12,978 nucleotides of DNA from Amoebophrya sp. AT5.2 (taxonomy: Eukaryota; Sar; Dinophyceae; Syndiniales; Amoebophryaceae). A program made the position numbers and the translations under genes. Numbering within the stretch: the stretch's first letter is position 1; every line of letters starts with the position of its first letter. The stretch spans positions 1-12,978 of the forward strand of contig RXOD01005663.1 of the NCBI GenBank assembly GCA_005223375.1, in the 5' to 3' direction. This document shows positions 7,290 to 12,978 of this stretch, one piece after another. The notes below the pieces were generated by a model that saw nothing but the letters and a program-made list of their open reading frames with translations, had not been told where the DNA came from and made no database searches.

Positions 7290-9803
7290 CTAATCCTTTT
7301 GCTTCCGGTTCAGCCAGTCCTTCGACGCCAGTGAAAAGAGCGCCCCCGACTCCCTCTCTCCCCCTTCCCCTGCACCTCCTCCAACCACGGACCGGAGACA
7401 GCACGGTCCGCATCCATAAAAGCCCGGCGCAGTACCCCCTACACCGATTTCGAAGCGAGAGATTGTGCAGTTCTGCTCTTTCGTAGTGGCACCGCCGGCA
7501 TGCAGCCAGTCGGTGTGGTAGTCCCGGGTTGCCCTTTTTGCCGTGTTGCCCTCCGGGAGGAGTCCGTCGATGGCGGAGCCGACGTCCAGGTACACGTTGA
7601 AAGGATTGGCCTCCTGCATCACCGCTATCAGCAGCTTCGACAGTGGCCCCAAAGCGAATAGGAAAATGTGCGGAAGCCGACGCTCCGGACCAAGAGTGCC
7701 GGCGCGTTCATGATGCGACTGAAAAGGAAAGGCACGGGCCAGTTCTTGGAACGGACGGAGACCCTCGCGCACCTCTTCCATCCAGTCCGAGCGCCGCTCG
7801 TTGCAGTCATAGGTGCTGGCTTCAGACGATCTCGTTTTCCAACTCTCGGCGCCCTCACCGGTTCCACCGCGCCCGCGGAAGACTTTCGACAGAAACCAGT
7901 GCAGCGACGTGCTATTTGAACCGGTCTTGATGAAAGGGATGTAAAGTCCGCGGGAGGCAGGAAACGCGAGCACAGCAGCTTCGGCTCGCGCTCGCTGTTC
8001 CGAAAAGAGTCTCCGAACCGTGTCGGCCTCTCCATCGCGGTCGCCGAAGAGAAGTGTAGTGCGGTCTCGCGCGTGTTGCGCCAGGTCTTGAACCAAGGCT
8101 TTGAAGCCCGGCCAATTCGCGTTTCCAAACTCCCAACTGTGGAACATCTGTCGCCCCGCGAAGGTTGTCCCTGTACTATCGCAGAGCCCCATCACGTCCG
8201 CCACGTAGGACCGTAAAAAGTTTAACCGCCCCCCGCCCCCGAATTGCGCCTTCTTTCTCCAAAGTCCTTCGCCGCAAAAGTAAACCGGCAGGCCAACAAA
8301 CACGTTCCACGCTGACAGGGCGCCTGAAGCTTGTTCTGATGAAGAACCCCCTGAAAGAGTCGCCGTTTCCCTGGAAGTCGAAAAGGACCATGACGTCTTC
8401 CCCATCGCCAGCTCGAGAGGCTTTTTCAGCAGCTCCTGCACAAGGCAGCGCTCCCGGCCTTCAAATGCTGTTTGGATGCTCTGGCCGGGCCCGTCCATAC
8501 TTTCAGCGTATTGGGCGTGACGAATCAGGTCGAGCTCGCCGTCGCCGTATCGTGCGAGCGCAAAGGGCACGCTCCTCCTCAGCAACAGCCGGAAAAACGC
8601 AAGCGACTCCACGGCGGAAGGAATCGTCGCCCGCGTCCTGTCCCGATGTTTCCTCGGCGGTGTTGCATGGATATGGTCGCTCGCAGCCGGAGCAGGTGCC
8701 GCGTCCGTCGCTATTTTGTGTACTAGCTCCGCTGCTTCCTTCTGCCAGCTGGCGTGCAGCGTCTTTAAGCCGTCCAGAATCGCCGACAGGCGGTGGATAC
8801 GACTATCTTGTTTATCGAACGTGCTACGCACGCTCTCTGATGGATCAGCGACGCCATTTCCTCCTGGGGGATCCGCGGTTATGATTTCCCTACGCAGTGC
8901 TTCGTTTCCCGCAGCGTATTTTGCCAGCGCGTGCTCAAGCGGCGTCACAGACCAAGGCTCGAAAATGATCTCCGGAGGCGTGTTCGTCCTTTCAGGAGCG
9001 GCGGGCGAGGGGATGGTGCTAGCTGAATTGTCTCGGCGGCTTTTCAGCTCCTCGTCGACTGCCGTGTCATCCCGGAGCACCGCCACCGAGGCGCGCTCAC
9101 TGGCTCTGCCCTCAATTTTCTCCAACGCGCACACGCTCGCCAGTGTCGATAGTGGAACTTCGAATGTCATACAGAATGATGAGCTCGTCGTCGTCTTCAG
9201 ATGCGAGTTGTCGACGGAAGGAGTCGCGTGGCATAGCCGCCTCTGTAAGTGCCATCTCGGACCGGGGAGCATCTTTGTAGCGCCATCAAGTGTTGTCCCG
9301 CGGATTTTCCCCAAGACAATGGGAAAGAAACTGGCTTCTTTGCTCTCACTGACGAGTGGAAGCGCTGCGCCAGCAGGTCCCGGCTGCGCCACCGCGTCGC
9401 AGTCGAGCGCATCCGTGATGCCATTCACCGAAAGCGGAGACAAAGGACGTTGGGCATGAGGCGTGGATGGTGCGGCTGAGTAGTATGCAGTTACCGCGTG
9501 CTGACGGACGTTGCTGGGCTGCGACGTGTAACCGGTCCCCGCTTCCAGTTCCACGTCCGAATCCAGGGCCTTGGGAGCGGGTTTCGACACGGGCGCCGGT
9601 CCGGGGGACAGCACCAGCGTCCCAGGCAGCTGGAGCGACGGTCTGCACTGGAGCCCCCGACGGCAGCAACTGCGATTCTGGGTGGGGGAACGAAGAGGCG
9701 CAAACGAGCCCAGAACGAAGAAGAGGTAGAATATGACGGCGAAAGCGTACAGGTAATGGCAATCGGCTTCTGCGCGTCTGATGATCACCAGTAGTAGCTG
9801 CAT
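7290..9803 (-). CDS. Membrane-anchored GT-D-fold (DUF1792-type) glycosyltransferase, 837 residues
   Basis: This is a single uninterrupted ORF. An in-frame TGA lies four codons before the ATG, which supports the start. Residues 16-36 (around YLYAFAVIFYLFFVLGSF) form one hydrophobic segment after a short basic start, so the protein is probably a type II membrane protein of the secretory pathway. Residues 38-395 are Pro/Ser/Ala-rich and look like a disordered stem. The catalytic region begins near residue 398: FALARYGDGELDLIR (414-428) matches the RYGDGE hallmark of the GT-D fold family, and FLFALGPLSKLLIAVMQE (714-731) followed by YLDVGSAID (738-746) matches its C-terminal GP...LDIG motifs. Bacterial GT-D enzymes are about 270-350 residues and soluble, so the anchor and stem are extra. 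An insertion at about 640-705 is also unusual. The acceptor and donor sugars cannot be told from sequence. The gene is downstream of, and on the same strand as, the PseG-like gene. The C-terminal tail (after 775) is Gly-rich and may be spliced differently. Confidence 0.75.
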   Translation of the reverse strand: MQLLLVIIRRAEADCHYLYAFAVIFYLFFVLGSFAPLRSPTQNRSCCRRGLQCRPSLQLPGTLVLSPGPAPVSKPAPKALDSDVELEAGTGYTSQPSNVRQHAVTAYYSAAPSTPHAQRPLSPLSVNGITDALDCDAVAQPGPAGAALPLVSESKEASFFPIVLGKIRGTTLDGATKMLPGPRWHLQRRLCHATPSVDNSHLKTTTSSSFCMTFEVPLSTLASVCALEKIEGRASERASVAVLRDDTAVDEELKSRRDNSASTIPSPAAPERTNTPPEIIFEPWSVTPLEHALAKYAAGNEALRREIITADPPGGNGVADPSESVRSTFDKQDSRIHRLSAILDGLKTLHASWQKEAAELVHKIATDAAPAPAASDHIHATPPRKHRDRTRATIPSAVESLAFFRLLLRRSVPFALARYGDGELDLIRHAQYAESMDGPGQSIQTAFEGRERCLVQELLKKPLELAMGKTSWSFSTSRETATLSGGSSSEQASGALSAWNVFVGLPVYFCGEGLWRKKAQFGGGGRLNFLRSYVADVMGLCDSTGTTFAGRQMFHSWEFGNANWPGFKALVQDLAQHARDRTTLLFGDRDGEADTVRRLFSEQRARAEAAVLAFPASRGLYIPFIKTGSNSTSLHWFLSKVFRGRGGTGEGAESWKTRSSEASTYDCNERRSDWMEEVREGLRPFQELARAFPFQSHHERAGTLGPERRLPHIFLFALGPLSKLLIAVMQEANPFNVYLDVGSAIDGLLPEGNTAKRATRDYHTDWLHAGGATTKEQNCTISRFEIGVGGTAPGFYGCGPCCLRSVVGGGAGEGGERESGALFSLASKDWLNRKQKD

Positions 9804-10210
9804 CCCATTAATTCATAACCCTCAACTTCAGCACTACTGAGACCATCCACATAACGATCCATGCGCCCGGGCTCCAGAATGTGAGCGTTCGAAGAGGAGC
9901 CAGGAACCAAGAACACGGCGATGGATGATCAACAAGAAAAGCAAACCAATTCAGTTCCCAACAAGTAACGCACAAAAAGAAGCTTCGACCTTGACCTAGC
10001 CCCACACCGACTGCGCGAGCCGTCTTTGCCATTGGTGACACACCTGTTTCCAGGAGTCAAAATCCTTGCGCGATTCTGACAGGTTGCCCCTGTTCCCCGG
10101 GCCCTGCGAGGTGCTACGAACTTCCTTTTTTTTGTCGTGTTGCCGAGTTCGCTTCGTATACCGGCGCATGCACGAAGTCCTCGCTTTGCTTGTTGCAAAA
10201 TTTCGCGCGG
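9804..10210. other. Gap between the two sugar-enzyme genes
   Basis: No firm gene. A minus-strand frame at 10041-9808 contains a glycine-rich run, RAVGVGLGQG, that looks faintly like an acetyl-CoA-binding loop. Another frame beginning after CTTCACAG at about 10230 reads RVDRAKFCNKQSEDFVHAPV. Either could be a further exon of the PseH-like region, but I could not join them in phase with known conserved sequence. Confidence 0.3.
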
Positions 10211-12320
10211 TCAACTCGCTGTGAAGCCGGGACGCGCCAAACCCCAAGTTCTTCTCCGGTCGTGCGATTCCTCATGATCTACTAGTGCTCTCGCACGTTC
10301 TCGGACCTCGCGCAGCGCATTCGCGGCGAAGGCATGTCTGTCGTTCATGTTCTTCTTCCTGAAGTGAGTGAGCGGCGCTTGTCCGTAAGCTCCTTCTCCT
10401 GGTTCCTCGCAGACGACCAGAAATCGTGCGCCGTTTTGCAAAGTGGCCGCGAGCCAGAGCAGGTGGTTCCGGAGCGGCAGCTCCTCGCTCTGGAAGCAGC
10501 CTTTCCGCGTGTCCAGGTCGTTCCTCCACGAGAACAGCATTTCCGCATCCGTGAACGTGGCGGGGCGGAGTGCATGAAAAGGTGGGGGTGGCGTCAGCTT
10601 CCTATGAAAGAGCGATGAAGCAGAGAAGGTAAAACTAAAAACGGAACCGGACTTCTAGTGCCTATCTTCCAAGGACGACCGGCATCAGCGTGTGGCAGGA
10701 CAACGGGCACAGGCCACTGTGCCGCAACGGAAGCGCCCCGGCGCCAAGGACTATAGTCGGTTGCTACAGGTATCGGCATGCGACTATGTCGCCTAGCGTT
10801 CCCGCCATGCCGCTGTCACCGCAAAAGAATTAAGTACGTGGAAGCCCGTCTCCGGCTCCATCCTAAGGAACATATTGATTTTATGGCTGTAGCAAGCTGG
10901 CCGAAAACCGGGCCTACGCACGTAATTAAGGCCGCTGGGTTACAGCTTTCCCCTGCTTTCGAAGATCGCGCGCCGCGGCCAGCGCGCCGGCCACCCGCAA
11001 AGCCCCGTACGGGTCGAGCAACGGAGTAGCCGCCTGCATTTCATTCCCTTCACCACCTTCGGCAGCACACAGCGCTACCGACACCCGCCTCAGTAGGACC
11101 GCGTCGTCTGCCGGGCTCGCCCATTCCGTGACTCCAACCCCATTCCGGCAGAGGAACACAGCGTGCATCTTTTGGTTCTCTGTCCAATTCACCGCGAGGA
11201 CGTGTGGGCACCTGCACGCGGCGGCCTCGACAGCCACGCCGCTGCAAGAAACGACTGCCGCGGAAGCGCGCGAAAACAGGGAGGCGACTTGTGCAGCGTC
11301 GGCCCAGGCGACGCGCCGGAAGGATGTTGTTGTTGATCCTGCCACCAGCAATGCATCGAGGTCCTGCTTGGCTGCAAGCGAGTCAGATGCCAAGACGACC
11401 ACCTCCTTGATGCTCGAAACGTTCGTCCTGCAAACTTCTTCAAGGACCTTGCGCGTGAGGCCCTCCGTGTCTGCGCCACCAAAGCAGATCACCAGAAGCG
11501 GGTCCCGGTTTTCTAAATTTTGCGGACTCACCGACCAAAACTCCTTCCGCAAGAGGAAATACTGCGCGCCCTGCAAGTTCGTTTCGGCAGGTCCTCGTGC
11601 TTCCTCGTCCGCCGGCGCCAGCCGCAGCACCCCCTCGACGGTCCGCACCAGGTGGTCGTCCAGGAGAAGCAGGACGATACTGTCGTTGACCTCCGTCTGC
11701 AAACGGGTTCGCAGCTGCTGCAAGTACCCTTCCGTGACTGCGTATGAGTCCACGACAAAGTAGTCAACGGTCGCGCCGACGCCCTGACACCACGCGACCA
11801 CTTTGTCGAGGTGTTCCTCCTCCGCCGCGCTGGATTCCGGAGACTGTGCCCAGGACAGTTGCAAGTCCAGCCCACGACGAGAATCCTCCTCGACACCAGT
11901 TTCTGCTCCGACATCTTCTGCACAAGCTGCAAAATCGAATTGACGTCCGACGACAGACTCGAAAATGGACTCAGCTGCTTCTCCGCTACTCGCGGAACTG
12001 TCCAAACTCCAGAAGCAGTCGATGCTCCCGACGGAACACTTCAGCGCGTCGGCGATGCTCTGGCATCGAACCAAGTGCCCGAGCCCGACCTCGGCCCCGC
12101 AGCTGACGGCGAAGCAGGCAGTTTGGCGGAAGGCGTCATCATCGAGCCGAGCTGAAAGCTGGAAGCGGTCGAGAAGAGTGCTGTGTTGAGAAGGAGCAAT
12201 TATCGGCGTTGTCGCGTGTTTGGAGGACAGATTGTCGTCAGGGTTTGGGTGGAGCGCAATGCTCTTTCCCAACTGCGTTGCGGTCTGTTGCTGCTGATCC
12301 TCGATTTCACTCGCTGCCAT
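10211..12320 (-). CDS. PseG-like UDP-sugar hydrolase with a PseH-like N-acetyltransferase exon (fusion), 587 residues in the model
   Basis: Exon 1 (12320-10944) is 459 codons and begins at an ATG with an in-frame TGA eight codons upstream. After about 65 poorly conserved residues it shows the PseG/SpsG family signatures: GLGHLVRCQSIADAL (79-93, with the catalytic-type H82), VDSYAVTEGYL (190-200), LLLDDH (218-223), FLLRKEFW (255-262), CFGGADTEGLT (279-289), and SCSGVAVEAAACRCPHVLAV with ENQ (358-383). PseG uses its GT-B-like fold to hydrolyse UDP from the 2,4-diacetamido sugar in pseudaminic acid synthesis. Exon 1 should stop at residue 464, but a GTAACC donor at 10943 pairs with an acceptor after TTTCATAGGAAG at 10598 (intron 346 bases, phase 0). 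Exon 2 (10597-10211) starts LTPPPPFHALRPATFTDAEM and continues LFSWRNDLDTRKGCFQSEEL, then NHLLWL and FLVVCEE, which is the N-terminal half of a PseH-like GNAT. PseH makes the substrate of PseG. The expected GVVRF strand and RGxGxG loop are not visible, so the tail is wrong, spliced onward or degenerate. No transit peptide is obvious. Confidence 0.72.
10598..10943 (-). other. Predicted intron joining PseG-like and PseH-like coding sequence
   Basis: The donor is AAAGCT|GTAACC and the acceptor lies in the pyrimidine-rich CTTCATCGCTCTTTCATAG(GAAG). Using GGAAG as the acceptor keeps phase 0. Using the stronger TCATAG three bases upstream would need a phase-2 donor, which I did not find with a good GT. 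If no splicing occurred here, translation would end after residue 464 and the PseH-like frame would have no start codon before its conserved motif except an internal ATG at 10540. Confidence 0.45.
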
Positions 12321-12950
12321 CGTGTCTTTGTTTATCGCGTATCAGTGTGGTGCCTGAGTGCTTTTCTAAACGTTCACTTGATTGATATACGTACTAAGGG
12401 GTATGACGCTCCTGATGATACACCGCGTTTTCATGCGCGTGATTGCTTGGCTGCGAGTACTGTTGCGAATGGCGGTTAGCTGGGTACCACGGTCGCAAGT
12501 TTGTTCGGGATGCCAGAAGTGCCGGAGGAAACTAAATGGACTACTTCCTCGTTTCTTTCACTGATACGACACACAGAAACTGACGCAGACTCGATCATGC
12601 GACTTTCCGTGTTCGCGTCTCTGGATGACATTTGGGCTACACAGCATCGTGCATCCAGCAAAGTAGCAAGTCAGGTCTGCCTTTTCGGCAGCATCGCGCG
12701 TTCTTGTAGTGCCACCCACTTTGGGCTCGTGCACTCAGTCCGGGTACATCAATATCTATCCCCATGTTCCAATACAAACGCAAGCTTCAGGTTGCAACAA
12801 GATTTTACGGTCCCAAACTTCCTTGTCAGCGCCGTGCTTTTTCACGAACTTTCTTTGATCCGCCAATCTTCGCTCTGCTTTACTTGTCGCACTTGGAGTT
12901 GCAAGGCACGCAAGCCGCGAGTCGGACGATGCCAATACTGTATAATTACT
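12321..12950. other. Upstream region of the PseG-like gene
   Basis: No gene is certain. A minus-strand frame at 12661-12476 (internal ATG gives MSSRDANTESRMIESASVSV) has reasonable composition and reaches a GTACCC, so it could be an exon of an upstream gene. No TATA box or other promoter element was recognised. Confidence 0.25.
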
Positions 12951-12951
12951 C

Positions 12952-12974
12952 GAGAGAGAGAGAGAGAGCGAGAG
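12952..12974. repeat. (GA)n microsatellite
   Basis: There are seventeen bases of alternating G and A, one C interruption, then GAGAG, close to the right edge of the window. Confidence 0.9.
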
Positions 12975-12978
12975 ACTC

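Noticed and set aside
8165..9459. Two long plus-strand open frames (8165-8884 and 8716-9459)
   Set aside because: They lie fully antisense to the GT-D gene, are Arg/Ser/Pro-rich, and show no motif; the minus frame carries recognisable family signatures through the same bases.
10926..10942. End of the PseG-like ORF at 10926 taken as the true gene end
   Set aside because: Possible, but the last five codons lie beyond a usable donor, and the PseH-like frame starts right after an acceptor, so the spliced fusion is favoured.
11128..12155. Plus-strand frames of 120-211 codons opposite the PseG-like gene
   Set aside because: They are Arg/Thr/Ser-rich mirror frames; the minus strand has conserved PseG motifs.
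1..12978. tRNA, rRNA, CRISPR array, and the dinoflagellate spliced-leader sequence
   Set aside because: No cloverleaf-like segment, no regularly spaced repeats, and no match by eye to the known spliced-leader motif on either strand. A covariance-model search was not possible.

Overview
The window looks like nuclear DNA of a single-celled eukaryote, probably an algal or alveolate-type protist, though I cannot name the taxon. The reasons are that coding density is low and GC is mixed. Several protein-coding stretches join only across GT-AG introns with sensible acceptors and matching phases. One predicted enzyme has the layout of a Golgi type II membrane protein, and a 1 kb fold-back transposable element sits between genes. 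The enzymes of the right half belong to families known mainly from bacteria, so those two genes look like acquired genes now living in a eukaryotic genome.

Layout. Positions 1-657 hold weak evidence for the 3' end of a plus-strand gene (open frame 1-225; a strong acceptor-like signal followed by a short terminal frame at 549-657). Positions 1166-2177 are a palindromic fold-back element with a TAA target-site duplication and a central 27-bp hairpin. From 2985 to 12320 every supported gene lies on the minus strand. In order of transcription they are: a PseG-like sugar-nucleotide hydrolase with a PseH-like acetyltransferase exon (12320-10211); a membrane-anchored GT-D-fold glycosyltransferase (9803-7290); a poorly resolved small gene (about 7009-6424); a six-exon orphan gene that I reconstructed as 585 residues (6305-3753); and a two-exon orphan gene of 191 residues (3709-2985). 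The spacing between the last three is only about 40-120 bp, which suggests a compact unidirectional array. The fold-back element occupies the convergent gap between this array and the plus-strand gene.

How the genes may work together. PseG removes UDP from a diacetamido-trideoxy-altrose nucleotide, and PseH makes its substrate by 4-N-acetylation. Both are consecutive steps of bacterial pseudaminic acid synthesis. A neighbouring glycosyltransferase with a signal anchor and a long disordered stem would suit transfer of an unusual sugar in the secretory pathway. This is inference: no PseB, PseC, PseI, PseF or sugar transporter is visible here, and the PseH-like part appears incomplete in the visible frames.

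The two bacterial-type genes are nearly intron-free across long ORFs, whereas the orphan gene next door has five introns. All gene models with introns were built by eye and need transcript support.
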